Source: CAKSFT01 sp045544615 | GTDB lineage: Bacteria > Bacillota > Clostridia > UBA1381 | Length of the DNA stretch: 64,000 nucleotides | Assembly (NCBI GenBank): GCA_045544615.1 | Contig: JAZPZI010000039.1 | Location: 124,001 to 188,000, forward strand | Reading direction: 5' to 3' | In this document: positions 55,618-64,000 of the stretch, piece after piece | Numbering within the stretch: position 1 is the stretch's first letter | Layout of the letters: each line of letters starts with the position of its first letter | Made by a program: the position numbers and the translations under genes | Notes under the pieces: model-generated | The model's input: the letters and a program-made list of their open reading frames with translations, nothing else | Told to the model about the DNA's origin: nothing | Database searches by the model: none

Positions 55618-56991
55618 ATGAAAAGATTTGAATTGAGCGAACTGAAGAACGGCGCACACATACATTTTATCGGAATCGGCGGTATTAGTATGAGCGGACT
55701 TGCTGATATCATGCTCGAGGCAGGGTATAAGGTGACGGGCTCTGACCGTAGCAGTTCGGATATAACAAAAAAGCTTGAAAAGAAAGGTGCGAAGGTGTTT
55801 TTAGGCCATGCAGCCGAGAATATAGCCGGTGCAGATCTTGTGGTACATACTTCTGCAGTACACGAGGATAACCCTGAGATGGCGGCGGCACTTTCGGAGA
55901 AAAAAAGACGCATCGACCGTGCGGAGTTCCTGGGTGCGGTTATGAAGGGATATAAAAATGCAATCGGTGTATCGGGTACTCACGGAAAGACCACCACAAC
56001 CTCAATGCTTGCGCATGCTTTGATTTATGCCGAAAAGGACCCGACTGTAAGTGTCGGAGGCGAGCTTGACATTATCGGCGGAAATATCAAGGCAGGAAAG
56101 AGTGAGTATTTCCTGACCGAGGCGTGTGAGTACACAAACAGCTTTTTGAAGTTTTTCCCTCATGTTGCAGTTATAACCAATATTGAAGAGGACCACCTTG
56201 ACTTTTTCAAAGACATTGACGATATTGTGGAAAGCTTCAGGAAGTTCGCACTCCTTACAAAGGATGAGGGTTATGTTGTAGCATGGGGAGAAGATCCTGA
56301 GATAAGACGGGCATTGAGTGGTACAGGATGCAATATTATCTATTACGGCTTGACGCCTGATGCTGAAATTCATCCTGAAAATCTCATCTACAAAAGCGGC
56401 TACCCCGAGTTTGATGTTGTAAGAGCAGGTAAAAAGCTTTGCCATATCAGGTTATCGGTGCCGGGTGAGCATAATGTATTGAACGCCCTTGCGTCGGTTG
56501 CTGTATGTGCAGTTTACGGAATAGATGCAGAGATTGCGGCAAAGGGTGTTGAAACCTACAAGGGAACCCACCGACGCTTTGAGAAGATGGGAGAACTCAA
56601 TGGTTCGAATGTAATTGCCGATTATGCGCATCACCCGACCGAGATAAGAGCGACACTTTCGACCGCTGCAAAGTTCGGGGCAAAGAAGATATGGTGTGTT
56701 TTCCAACCGCATACCTATTCAAGAACAAAAACTCTTTGGCAGGATTTTCTGACCTGCTTTGCTGATGCGGATGAGCTGATTTTGGCAGACATATTCGCAG
56801 CCCGTGAAAAACCGGACGGTGTAACAACATCGGCAAGGCTTGCAGAGGAGATTTCCCGAAAAGGAAAGAGTACAAGGTTTATTGACAGCTTTGATGGAAT
56901 TGCAGAATTTTTGAAGGAAAATGTAGGCGACGGAGAAATGGTATTTCTGATGGGTGCAGGAGATGTGATAGACATCTCAAAATTGCTATAA
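55618..56991 (+). CDS. murC: UDP-N-acetylmuramate-L-alanine ligase
   Basis: Adds L-Ala to UDP-MurNAc in the cytoplasm, the first peptide step of peptidoglycan synthesis. The 457-residue ligase has HFIGIGGISMSGLAD, the P-loop in GVSGTHGKTTT, EDHLDFF, NVLNALA, HHPTEI and the C-terminal MGAGD. RBS AAAGGAAG, ATG at 55618. Upstream there is a -10-like TATAAT (near 55580) with a weak -35. A bidirectional terminator follows. Confidence 0.97.
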   Translation: MKRFELSELKNGAHIHFIGIGGISMSGLADIMLEAGYKVTGSDRSSSDITKKLEKKGAKVFLGHAAENIAGADLVVHTSAVHEDNPEMAAALSEKKRRIDRAEFLGAVMKGYKNAIGVSGTHGKTTTTSMLAHALIYAEKDPTVSVGGELDIIGGNIKAGKSEYFLTEACEYTNSFLKFFPHVAVITNIEEDHLDFFKDIDDIVESFRKFALLTKDEGYVVAWGEDPEIRRALSGTGCNIIYYGLTPDAEIHPENLIYKSGYPEFDVVRAGKKLCHIRLSVPGEHNVLNALASVAVCAVYGIDAEIAAKGVETYKGTHRRFEKMGELNGSNVIADYAHHPTEIRATLSTAAKFGAKKIWCVFQPHTYSRTKTLWQDFLTCFADADELILADIFAAREKPDGVTTSARLAEEISRKGKSTRFIDSFDGIAEFLKENVGDGEMVFLMGAGDVIDISKLL

Positions 56992-56996
56992 CAAAC

Positions 56997-57033
56997 TAAA
57001 AAGCGTAGTGTTTTTCAACACTACGCTTTTTTG
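56997..57033. terminator. bidirectional terminator
   Basis: AAAAGCGTAGTG-tttttcaa-CACTACGCTTTTTT between murC and secF. Confidence 0.9.
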
Positions 57034-57043
57034 ATGCTTTTAA

Positions 57044-57928
57044 TTATTTCTTCTTTGCTTCGAGTTCAGCTTCCTTCCAGCTTGCCCAGAATGGACTTGC
57101 AATGAAGATTGAGCTGTATGCACCTGCAATTACACCGATGATCAATGGGAATGCAAATTCCTGAACCGATGCAACGCCTGTGAAGTACAAAAGAATGATT
57201 GTGATAAGTGTGGTGATTGTTGTGTTGATTGTTCTTGTAAGTGTTTCAGAGATACTCTGGTTTACAAGACCTGTAACTGTAATACCACGCTTTACATTCA
57301 ACTTCTTCATATTCTCACGAACACGGTCAAATACAACGATTGTGTTGTTGATTGAGTAACCTATAACTGTAAGCATTGCTGCTATGAATGTTGTATTGAG
57401 TGGTGTGTAGAATATTGCGTAAACTGCCATCATAACGAGGATGTTTACAATAAGTGCAATAACCGCCATTACAGCTGAACGCCATTCGAAACGGATTGCA
57501 ATGTAGAGAAGGATTAAAAGTACTGCGATGATTGTGTAGATGAATGCCTTTCTCTGTACCTGGCTTCCGAAGCTTGCAGAAGCAGAGTTTACAGAAAGAA
57601 GTGCATCGTCTGTGAGTGAATACTTTTCCTTCAAAGCATTGAAGATTTCGTTCTTCTTTTCTTCTTCAACTGCCTTTGTCTTGATGCTTATGCCGTTTGA
57701 AGTTGTCTGAACAACAAGCGGTGAAACCTTTGTTGTTTCTTCGAGGTATGTCTTAACTTCTTCAGTTGATGCAGGGTTTTTCCATTCAATCTGCATCTTG
57801 ATACCGCCCATAAATTCGATATCGTAGTTAAATCCGCCTCTTACAAAAAATGCTACAACACCTGCAAGAATGATGATGGCAGGGATAAGCAAGAATTTAA
57901 TTTTATCTTTTACAAAATTAATTTTCAT
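57044..57928 (-). CDS. secF: protein translocase subunit SecF
   Basis: Works with SecD to help SecYEG export proteins using the proton or ion gradient. The 294-residue protein has six membrane helices, the N-terminal signature FVRGGFNYDIEFMGGIKMQI and the SecDF domain VIGYSINNTIVVFDRVREN. The start overlaps the secD stop by 11 bases. The C-terminus is short and basic. Confidence 0.96.
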   Translation of the reverse strand: MKINFVKDKIKFLLIPAIIILAGVVAFFVRGGFNYDIEFMGGIKMQIEWKNPASTEEVKTYLEETTKVSPLVVQTTSNGISIKTKAVEEEKKNEIFNALKEKYSLTDDALLSVNSASASFGSQVQRKAFIYTIIAVLLILLYIAIRFEWRSAVMAVIALIVNILVMMAVYAIFYTPLNTTFIAAMLTVIGYSINNTIVVFDRVRENMKKLNVKRGITVTGLVNQSISETLTRTINTTITTLITIILLYFTGVASVQEFAFPLIIGVIAGAYSSIFIASPFWASWKEAELEAKKK

Positions 57929-59435
57929 TGTTAGCTGCCTCCTTCACCTTATAGAATAATTTGCGGTTTGATGTGATATTTACAGTCTGTTTTAACAAGA
58001 ACTTTGTTATAACGATTGCAGTAATCATACTTACTATAACACCGATACCCAATGTTACAGCGAAGCCTCTGATTGTGCCGATACCTGAGAGGAAGAGCAC
58101 AACACAAGTGATGATTGTTGTGATGTTTGAGTCAAGAATTGCAGAGAATGCCTTCTTAAAGCCTGATTCAACAGATGCTTTAACGGTCTTTCCGAGCTTC
58201 AATTCTTCCTTCATTCTTTCGAATATGATAACGTTAGCATCAACCGCCATACCGATTGAGAGAACGATACCTGCGATACCCGAGAGGCTTAAGTTTACTC
58301 TGAATAAGCCAAGGATAAGTGCAACGATACCAATATAAATTGAAAGTGCAAGGTCTGCGATAAGACCTGGGATGCGGTAGATGATTACCATGAATACCAT
58401 GATAAGCAAGATGCCGATCAATGCTGCCATGAGTGAATATGGAAGCGCGTTCTGACCGAGCTCTGCACCGATTGTATCCTGTGACATGATTGTCATACTG
58501 AATGGCAATGCACCCGACTTGATCTGGTTTGCAAGAGCATTAGCTGATTCTGCATTGAAATCGCCTGTGATTACACAAGTTTCTGATCTGATTTCGCTCT
58601 CAACTCTTGGTGATGAGATGATAGTGTTGTCCATCATAATAGCGATGAAGTTTTCGCCTTCAGTTCTCTGAGCTGCAGCTGCTGTTGCAGTAGCAAACTT
58701 ATCAACAGCCTCTGATGTGAGTGTGAGCTCGATGAAGTGCTGTGCAGCACTTGTCTGGTCCATCTGGCCGTATTTTGCTTCAGCGTTCTTGATGTCCTCA
58801 CCGTTTAATACTACATTTCCGTCTGCGTCAACAAAGCTAAGTACTGCTGCTGAACCCAAAAGTTCTGCTGCCTCGTCTGTTTCGAATACAGATGGGATTT
58901 CAACTGTAATCTGACCAAGCTCGCCGTGGCTGATTCTTGCCTCGGTGTAACCTGCTGCGTTAAGACGTGTGTTGAAGATTGCCTCAACAATCTGCATATC
59001 TTCTTCTGTAACGCTTGTCTTGCCTTCAGGGAAGGTTGACTCGTCAGCCTCAAATGAGATAACCGAGCCGCCTGCCAGGTCGATACCCTTTCTGATTCTG
59101 CCTGTGTCGGCAACTGTTTCTGTCTTTTCTTCTTCAACAGGAGCTTCAGCATCAGCTGTTTCTTCTGTAGCAGCTTCCTCGTCAGCTGCTTCTTCTGTTT
59201 CCTCTGTAGCAGTTTCGTCGGTTGCTTCCTCTTCGGTTGCAGCCTCGTCTGCTGTTTCTTCGTCAGTCTTTGCTTCGTCCTCAACTACTTCTGTAGCAGC
59301 AGGAGTGAAGAGGTTGTCACCAAAGAGGCTATCATACTTAAAGCCTGCAATTTCGATTCCGAAGAATGCGAAATAGTTCAAAAGAACCGAGAGAACAACC
59401 ATCAAAGCAAGAATGACAATGCTTTTCTTCTTCAT
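57918..59435 (-). CDS. secD: protein translocase subunit SecD with acidic repeat insert
   Basis: Partner of SecF. The 505-residue protein has a first membrane helix (about 5-27), the P1 domain with RKGIDLAGGSVISFEAD and LNAAGYTEARISHGELGQI, and helices including LSGIAGIVLSIGMAVDANVI. Between the first helix and P1, residues about 50-115 are an unusual low-complexity insert of Glu, Ala, Thr and Asp (ATEEEATDETATEETEEAAD). It would lie outside the membrane. The ATG at 59435 lies nine bases after AAAGGA; a TTG three codons earlier is less likely. Confidence 0.95.
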   Translation of the reverse strand: MKKKSIVILALMVVLSVLLNYFAFFGIEIAGFKYDSLFGDNLFTPAATEVVEDEAKTDEETADEAATEEEATDETATEETEEAADEEAATEETADAEAPVEEEKTETVADTGRIRKGIDLAGGSVISFEADESTFPEGKTSVTEEDMQIVEAIFNTRLNAAGYTEARISHGELGQITVEIPSVFETDEAAELLGSAAVLSFVDADGNVVLNGEDIKNAEAKYGQMDQTSAAQHFIELTLTSEAVDKFATATAAAAQRTEGENFIAIMMDNTIISSPRVESEIRSETCVITGDFNAESANALANQIKSGALPFSMTIMSQDTIGAELGQNALPYSLMAALIGILLIMVFMVIIYRIPGLIADLALSIYIGIVALILGLFRVNLSLSGIAGIVLSIGMAVDANVIIFERMKEELKLGKTVKASVESGFKKAFSAILDSNITTIITCVVLFLSGIGTIRGFAVTLGIGVIVSMITAIVITKFLLKQTVNITSNRKLFYKVKEAANNEN

Positions 59436-59504
59436 GTATTTCAATCCTTTCTAAAAGTTTTGGCAATGGGATACCCCTTGCCTTTAAAAATTACATACCC
59501 ATAA

Positions 59505-59533
59505 ATTATATACCGAGAATGCGTTTTAGTCAA
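59505..59533 (-). promoter_or_regulatory. promoter of secDF
   Basis: Minus strand: -35 TTGACT (59528-59533), 17-base spacer, -10 TATAAT (59505-59510). Confidence 0.8.
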
Positions 59534-59695
59534 GCAGTTTCGGGATATTTTGTGTATTTTTAACGAAAAAGTAATATTGCAGGAAAAAGGCACGAAATTT
59601 GCCCGAAAAAGTGAAGTTTGCATTGATTTGGGTTGGGGAATATGGTAAAATGAGGTTGAGGATATTTGAGAGGTAAAAGTTTAAATTTAGCAAGA

Positions 59696-59728
59696 AAGCC
59701 TCCCTTGTGTAAAGGGAGCCTTTAAGAA
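59696..59728 (+). repeat. fragment of a CCTCCCTTGTGTAAAGGGAG repeat
   Basis: The hairpin GCCTCCCTTGTGTAAAGGGA(G) resembles the start of a dispersed repeat I recall from gut Clostridia, but the rest is missing. It lies in the 343-base gap between secD and birA, which otherwise holds the secDF promoter and an extended -10 (TGTTATACT, 59745-59753) for birA. Confidence 0.4.
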
Positions 59729-59778
59729 GATACTTCGACTTAATGTTATACTTTATACAAAAACGGGGTGAGGTGCGA

Positions 59779-60549
59779 ATGGATATAGGAAAAATCCAAA
59801 AAAACTTAAAAAGCAAACTTTTTTCGGAGAACCTACTTATATATAATAGCGTGGAGTCGACCAACAAAACCGCAAAGGAAAATTCACACCTTCCCGAAGG
59901 TACGGTCTTTATTGCAAACGCACAGACGGCAGGACGTGGCAGAATGCAAAGAGAGTGGCGCTCGGAGGAAAACAGCGGAATTTATATGAGCATTCTGATA
60001 AAACCGCAGATTGAGGCTGAAAATATACCCTGCCTGACACTTCTGGCAGGACTTGCAGTTTGCTCGGCACTCACAAAAGCCGGCATCCCGGATGTCGGAA
60101 TAAAATGGCCGAACGATATTGTAGCGGACGGGAAAAAGGTTTCGGGGATTTTGTCCGAGCTTTCGGGTACAAATACGGTCGTTATCGGAATCGGAATAAA
60201 TGTCAGCAACAAAAGCTTCCCCGACGAGATTTCGGATAAAGCGACATCGCTTGCACTTTTAAGCAATAAACCGTTCGAAAGAGAGCCGATAATTGCAATG
60301 GTGCTTGATGAATTTGAAGGGTATTATAATTTGTTTTTAAAAGACGGATTTTCCGGCATAAAGGACGAATATGAAAAAAACTGTATCACGGTCGGTAAAG
60401 CTTGCAGAATTATAACTCCAAAAGATGAGTATGACGCCGAGGCAACAGGCATAGGCGAAAATGGTGAGCTCGAAATTCTGAGAAACGGACAGGTTGAAAA
60501 AATAGCCTCGGGTGAGGTTTCTGTGCGTGGAATTTTAGGGTATATTTAA
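59779..60549 (+). CDS. birA: biotin-[acetyl-CoA-carboxylase] ligase, no DNA-binding domain
   Basis: Attaches biotin to carboxylase or decarboxylase carrier proteins. The 256-residue protein has the ligase core: SVESTNKTAKE, ANAQTAGRGRMQREW, GIKWPNDIVADGKKVSGIL and GIGINVSNK, and a C-terminal SH3-like domain (GENGELEILRNGQ). It lacks the N-terminal winged helix of bifunctional BirA, so it cannot repress biotin genes directly. RBS GAGGTG, ATG at 59779. No target carrier gene is in the window. Confidence 0.93.
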   Translation: MDIGKIQKNLKSKLFSENLLIYNSVESTNKTAKENSHLPEGTVFIANAQTAGRGRMQREWRSEENSGIYMSILIKPQIEAENIPCLTLLAGLAVCSALTKAGIPDVGIKWPNDIVADGKKVSGILSELSGTNTVVIGIGINVSNKSFPDEISDKATSLALLSNKPFEREPIIAMVLDEFEGYYNLFLKDGFSGIKDEYEKNCITVGKACRIITPKDEYDAEATGIGENGELEILRNGQVEKIASGEVSVRGILGYI

Positions 60550-60573
60550 CCTCAAAAAGACCGTTTTACGAAA

Positions 60574-60599
60574 ACTTTTCGAAAAGTCCGGAACCGGTT
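60574..60599 (+). promoter_or_regulatory. candidate LacI-type operator
   Basis: A perfect palindrome, ACTTTTCGAAAAGT (60574-60587), with the central CG typical of LacI-family sites, followed by a second perfect palindrome AACCGGTT (60592-60599) overlapping the -35. The LacI gene at 62925 is the likely binder. Confidence 0.55.
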
Positions 60600-60626
60600 G
60601 ACTTTTGCGGATATTTATAGTATATT
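60598..60626 (+). promoter_or_regulatory. promoter of the GH39-deacetylase-LacI operon
   Basis: -35 TTGACT (60598-60603), 17-base spacer, -10 TATATT (60621-60626). Confidence 0.75.
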
Positions 60627-60651
60627 CCCCTTGAAAGGAAGTGGTTTTGCC

Positions 60652-62013
60652 ATGAAAATTACAGCAAATTTTAACAATGTAACAGGAAAAATCAAACCAA
60701 TGCACGGCGTTGGTCAGGGACCGCTCTGGAGAAAGGTCGGCGGCGGACAGATGTATTTTCACTATCTGACCGAAGCAGGAATCCCTTATGTCAGACTCCA
60801 TGACGTAGGAGGAGCATACGGCGGCTCGGTTTATGTTGATATTCCGAACCTTTTCAGAAATTTTGATGCAGACGAGAACGACCCTGCAAACTACGATTTT
60901 GCATTTACAGATAAGCTTTTGGAAGAATATCAGGAAGCAGGATGTGAGCCATATTTCAGACTTGGTGTTACAATCGAGGGCTCGCACATGATAAATGCCT
61001 ATAGAATTATCCCGCCGTCAGACCCTGCAAAGTGGGCAAGAATCTGTGAGCACGTAATCCGCCACTATAACGAGGGTTGGGCAGACGGTTATCATATGGG
61101 AATCAAGTACTGGGAAATCTGGAACGAGCCCGATTCATGCTACACACCTGAGCAGGCAAATATGTGGCACGGAACACCCGAGCAGTACTATGAGCTCTAT
61201 GAGGTTGCGGCAAACCATTTGAAGAATTGCTTTGGCAACGCAATCAAGATTGGCGGTTATGCGGTAATCGGACTTTATGACTACGCAAAGGACCCTGAAG
61301 GTAAGGGTATAGATAAAAAGAGAGAAGATTTGACACAGCGTGAGTTCTACATCAATTTCTTCCATGGCTTTTTGAAGCACATCACATCGGAAGAACACAA
61401 GGCCCCGATTGACTTCTTCTCATGGCACTCATACGAAACCTTTGAATTTAATGTGCCAATGGCAAGGTATATCAGAAAGTGCCTTGAAAACTACGGACTC
61501 GGTGACATCGAAGACCACCTGAACGAGTGGGCGGTATGTCCTTATTATAAAATAGGCGTAAGGGGAACACCGCCTGCGGCATCAAGCACACTTGCAACAA
61601 TGCTTGCCCTGCAGAAGGAAAAGACATCTGTTCTCTGTTATTATGATGCAAGAATCGGACCAAGCCAGTACGGCGGTATGTTTAACCCTGACACACACAA
61701 GCCGTATCTTACATACTACACCTTTATGATGTTTAACCAGCTCTATAAGCTCGGTAACGAAATCGAAACTGTAGCAGAGAGCGACACTCTCTGGATTGGC
61801 GGTGCAAAGGACGATAAGAAAAAGGTGCTTGTGCTTGTAAACCACAGTGACAAGGAAGAAGAAGTTGAGCTTGACATTTCGGGTGCAGATACCGACGATG
61901 TTGAAATCCTTATGATAAACGATGTATACCAGTACACACCAACAGGCAAGAAGATTGAGGACGGAAAGATTGTACTTCCGCCATACACCTGTGCAGAAAT
62001 AAGATTTTATTGA
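60652..62013 (+). CDS. GH39-like glycoside hydrolase
   Basis: A 453-residue protein. A TIM barrel with GIPYVRLHDVGGAYG, KYWEIWNEPD (acid/base Glu of GH clan A) and DHLNEWAVCPYY (likely nucleophile Glu) is followed by a beta-sandwich (about 385-453). The set fits GH39, which includes beta-xylosidases and alpha-iduronidases; the substrate is not known. No signal peptide, so it acts on imported saccharides. RBS AAGGAAG, ATG at 60652. First gene of an operon with a deacetylase and a LacI regulator. Confidence 0.8.
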   Translation: MKITANFNNVTGKIKPMHGVGQGPLWRKVGGGQMYFHYLTEAGIPYVRLHDVGGAYGGSVYVDIPNLFRNFDADENDPANYDFAFTDKLLEEYQEAGCEPYFRLGVTIEGSHMINAYRIIPPSDPAKWARICEHVIRHYNEGWADGYHMGIKYWEIWNEPDSCYTPEQANMWHGTPEQYYELYEVAANHLKNCFGNAIKIGGYAVIGLYDYAKDPEGKGIDKKREDLTQREFYINFFHGFLKHITSEEHKAPIDFFSWHSYETFEFNVPMARYIRKCLENYGLGDIEDHLNEWAVCPYYKIGVRGTPPAASSTLATMLALQKEKTSVLCYYDARIGPSQYGGMFNPDTHKPYLTYYTFMMFNQLYKLGNEIETVAESDTLWIGGAKDDKKKVLVLVNHSDKEEEVELDISGADTDDVEILMINDVYQYTPTGKKIEDGKIVLPPYTCAEIRFY

Positions 62014-62040
62014 TAAAGACTTTTTTGGAGGATTTTTCAG

Positions 62041-62892
62041 ATGAGATACCGTTTTTTGAGATTTCCGGGCGGACGAGATAAAGCAGTTACATTGAGTTAT
62101 GATGACGGAAACAGGAATGACCTTAAATTTTCCGATATCATAACAAAGTACGGCTTAAAATGTACCTTTAACTTAAACGGAGAAGCCTGCCACGGCGGTC
62201 GGGGCATAAATACCGAGGAGATTAAAGAATATATTCTGAAAAGGGGTCACGAGGTTGCGGTACACGGTGCTATGCATATAGCCGAGGGTTCTGCACGCCC
62301 GATTGACGGGATTCGTGACGTTTTAAACTGCAGACTCGAGCTGGAAGAAAAATTCGGTATGATAATAAGGGGTATGGCATATCCTGACAGCGGTATCAGA
62401 TACTATACAAATTTCTCGGATTACCCGACTGTAAGGGAGTACTTAAAAAACCTTGATATTGCATATTCCAGGACACTCGGCGGCGATAACAGTAATTTCC
62501 GCTTGCCTGAGGACTGGTATTGCTGGATGCCGACAGCGCATCACGATAATCCCGAGATTATGGAGTATATCGATAAGTTTTTAGAAATCGACCTTTCAAA
62601 AAGCTATATTGCCTCAAGGTGGCCAAAGCTTTTCTATATGTGGGGACATAGCTCCGAGTTTGAAGGGAAGAATAACTGGTCTCATCTTGAAGATATCTGC
62701 AAAAAGCTTGCAGGTCACGATGAAATGTGGTATGCTACCAATATTGAGATATATAACTATGTTGAGGCATACAGGTCGCTTGTGTTCAGTGCGGACGGAA
62801 AGATTATATATAATCCGACCCTTTATAAGATTTGGTTTGATATAGACGGAACACCGTACACTGTTGAGCCGGGCGAAACTTTGAAGGTATGA
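62041..62892 (+). CDS. polysaccharide deacetylase (NodB-like) protein
   Basis: A 283-residue protein of the CE4/NodB fold. It has KAVTLSYDDGNRND with the metal-binding Asp pair, GHEVAVHGAMH with the His pair, and RGMAYPDSG as a variant of the third motif. No signal peptide or membrane helix, so it probably acts on a cytoplasmic sugar derivative. Its place after a GH39 gene (27 bases) suggests that it removes an acetyl or similar group from the same saccharide. RBS TGGAGG. Confidence 0.82.
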   Translation: MRYRFLRFPGGRDKAVTLSYDDGNRNDLKFSDIITKYGLKCTFNLNGEACHGGRGINTEEIKEYILKRGHEVAVHGAMHIAEGSARPIDGIRDVLNCRLELEEKFGMIIRGMAYPDSGIRYYTNFSDYPTVREYLKNLDIAYSRTLGGDNSNFRLPEDWYCWMPTAHHDNPEIMEYIDKFLEIDLSKSYIASRWPKLFYMWGHSSEFEGKNNWSHLEDICKKLAGHDEMWYATNIEIYNYVEAYRSLVFSADGKIIYNPTLYKIWFDIDGTPYTVEPGETLKV

Positions 62893-62924
62893 TTTAAAAA
62901 AACGGGTTTTTGAGGTGAGAAGGT

Positions 62925-63890
62925 ATGATGACTTTATCGAAAATTGCAAATCTTGCGCATGTATCGGTCTCGACGGTGTCGAAGGCTTTTTCGATGAGCA
63001 GTGAGGTGAGCGATGAAACCCGTGAGTTGATTTTCAAAATCGCAAAGGAGAACAACTGCTTTAAGAAGTTCTACAATGCGAAGTACCCGAAATTTGTTGT
63101 AGCGGTTATATGTCCTGAGTTTAAGAGCTATTGCTACTATAATGCCATGACAGTTCTGCAACAGCGCCTTGCTGAGCATAACTGCGAGATTTGTGTTGCA
63201 TCGACCGATTTTTCTGCCGATACCGAAAAAGAGCTTATCGAGTATTACACGAAATACGCAACGGTTGACGGAATCATTGCAATCGGTGTAAAAACAGAGC
63301 CTGAAAAGGGGATAGATATTCCATTTGTTGCGGTAAACTCACATAAACCTCAGAATAAAAACATTATCCATGCATCTGCAAATATTGCCGATGCAGTATA
63401 TGAGGCTGTAGCATACTTTGCAGAAAAAGGCGTAAAGGATGTCGGATTTATCGGTGAAGAACGCACAATGGGCAAGTTTGAATATTTTTGCGAAGGCTTA
63501 AAAAGAGCAGGACTTGCGAAAAAAGATGAATTTATTGTAATAACCCCAAAGCGTTTCGAGGAGGGCGGATACCGCGCAATGCAGGAACTTTTCAGGCGTG
63601 GAAAGCTTCCGAGGGCGATAGTTTGTGCCTATGACTATATGGCAATGGGTGCAATAAGGTGCATAAAGGAACAGGGAATGAGAACCCCGGGCGATATTGC
63701 CATAGTGGGTATGGACAATAGTGTAGAGGGTGAATACTTTGTTCCGTCGCTGACTTCAATCGGAGAAGGCGGCAATGAGTTTTACGGTACTATTGCCAAT
63801 GAGATTATGAACTGGATAGAAGGCAAGCCTTATAAAAAGAGAATACTCCAGAGGTCGAGGCTGAAAAAGCGAGAATCAAGCGAGATATAG
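62925..63890 (+). CDS. LacI-family transcriptional regulator
   Basis: A 321-residue repressor. The N-terminal helix-turn-helix is TLSKIANLAHVSVSTVSKAF, followed by a periplasmic-binding-like sugar sensor domain from about residue 60 (VVAVICPEF, IAIGVKTEPE, FIGEERTMGKFEYF, AIVCAYDYMAMGAIRCIKEQ, SLTSIGEGGNEF). The domain lacks a clear hinge-helix consensus but is otherwise typical. ATG 62925 or 62928 are both possible; GAGGTGAGAAGG lies upstream. It is the last gene of the operon and likely controls it through the palindromes at 60574-60599. Confidence 0.88.
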   Translation: MMTLSKIANLAHVSVSTVSKAFSMSSEVSDETRELIFKIAKENNCFKKFYNAKYPKFVVAVICPEFKSYCYYNAMTVLQQRLAEHNCEICVASTDFSADTEKELIEYYTKYATVDGIIAIGVKTEPEKGIDIPFVAVNSHKPQNKNIIHASANIADAVYEAVAYFAEKGVKDVGFIGEERTMGKFEYFCEGLKRAGLAKKDEFIVITPKRFEEGGYRAMQELFRRGKLPRAIVCAYDYMAMGAIRCIKEQGMRTPGDIAIVGMDNSVEGEYFVPSLTSIGEGGNEFYGTIANEIMNWIEGKPYKKRILQRSRLKKRESSEI

Positions 63891-63934
63891 ATTCAAAGTG
63901 TGTTGTAAGCAAGAAAATCAGTATAAATAATGAA

Positions 63935-63976
63935 AATGGCGAGAAAATCAGAAGGATTTTCTCGCCATTGTTTTTT
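63935..63976 (+). terminator. intrinsic terminator
   Basis: AATGGCGAGAAAATC-agaag-GATTTTCTCGCCATTGTTTTTT after the LacI gene. The last 24 bases of the window hold nothing that can be named. Confidence 0.92.
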
Positions 63977-64000
63977 GTTTTAGAATTATTTCTTATTTGT

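Noticed and set aside
58811..59284. 157-residue Lys/Gln-rich frame inside secD
   Set aside because: It comes from the repetitive GCA/GAA/ACA codons of the SecD acidic insert read in another frame; no RBS, and secD is clearly the real gene.

Overview
The window looks like chromosome from a low-to-mid GC, Gram-positive, endospore-forming anaerobe of the Clostridia, probably a gut lineage. Supporting signs are spmA/spmB and spoVG, SLH-domain surface proteins, Lgt lipoprotein processing, sortase-free wall genes, sigma-A promoters with 17-base spacers, AGGAGG-type ribosome binding sites and many Rho-independent terminators. No rRNA, tRNA, CRISPR array, prophage or transposase gene was seen, so most of the window is core chromosome with small accessory patches.

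Layout. 1-5 kb: part of a conserved clostridial protein, a small Cys-rich gene under a LexA-like box, an S24 repressor in an operon with a large SLH/GLUG-type surface protein, and a 37-residue gene. 5-9 kb: lgt, tex and a DAHP synthase. 9-13 kb: FMN riboswitch with ribU, a small membrane exporter, a secreted protein, and the rpsF-ssb-rpsR operon. 13-18.5 kb: cell-wall block on the minus strand, made of a D-aspartate-ligase-like ATP-grasp enzyme, an Asp/Glu racemase, a MurE-ArgB fusion and a GT51 transglycosylase. 18.7-28.5 kb: an SLH protein, tadA, a Prli42-like peptide, a YgjV-like protein, a Na/Pi transporter, argS, mnmM and a MATE pump. 28.6-34 kb: xpt followed by a complete BMP-type nucleoside ABC transporter. 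34-42 kb: mnmL, an acyl-CoA synthetase, spmAB and the glycolytic operon pgk-tpiA-gpmI. 42-44 kb: a small regulator patch with three XRE proteins and a SLOG-like protein. 44-46 kb: the paired GGGtGRT and NifU-like genes. 46-51 kb: dacA, a ComEA-like protein, and a two-component system followed by a GerMN protein. 51-55 kb: tandem GH20 paralogues. 55-60.6 kb: spoVG, murC, secDF, birA. 60.6-64 kb: a GH39-like hydrolase, a NodB deacetylase and a LacI regulator.

Two things stand out. First, the operon at 14.2-18.5 kb joins a MurE ligase that lacks the DAP-recognition DNPR motif to a complete-looking acetylglutamate kinase, next to enzymes expected to make and attach D-aspartate; this suggests an unusual peptidoglycan stem or branch. 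Second, the intergenic DNA carries two related families of short, non-coding, hairpin-rich elements with imperfect terminal inverted repeats. Family A has three full copies and one partial copy. Family B has two copies, each directly flanked by a duplicated local terminator hairpin (27 and 31 bp); one of them splits the expression platform of the FMN riboswitch. Stem sequences differ between copies while pairing is kept, which supports real structure.

All identifications rest on reading motifs by eye; no database search was run.
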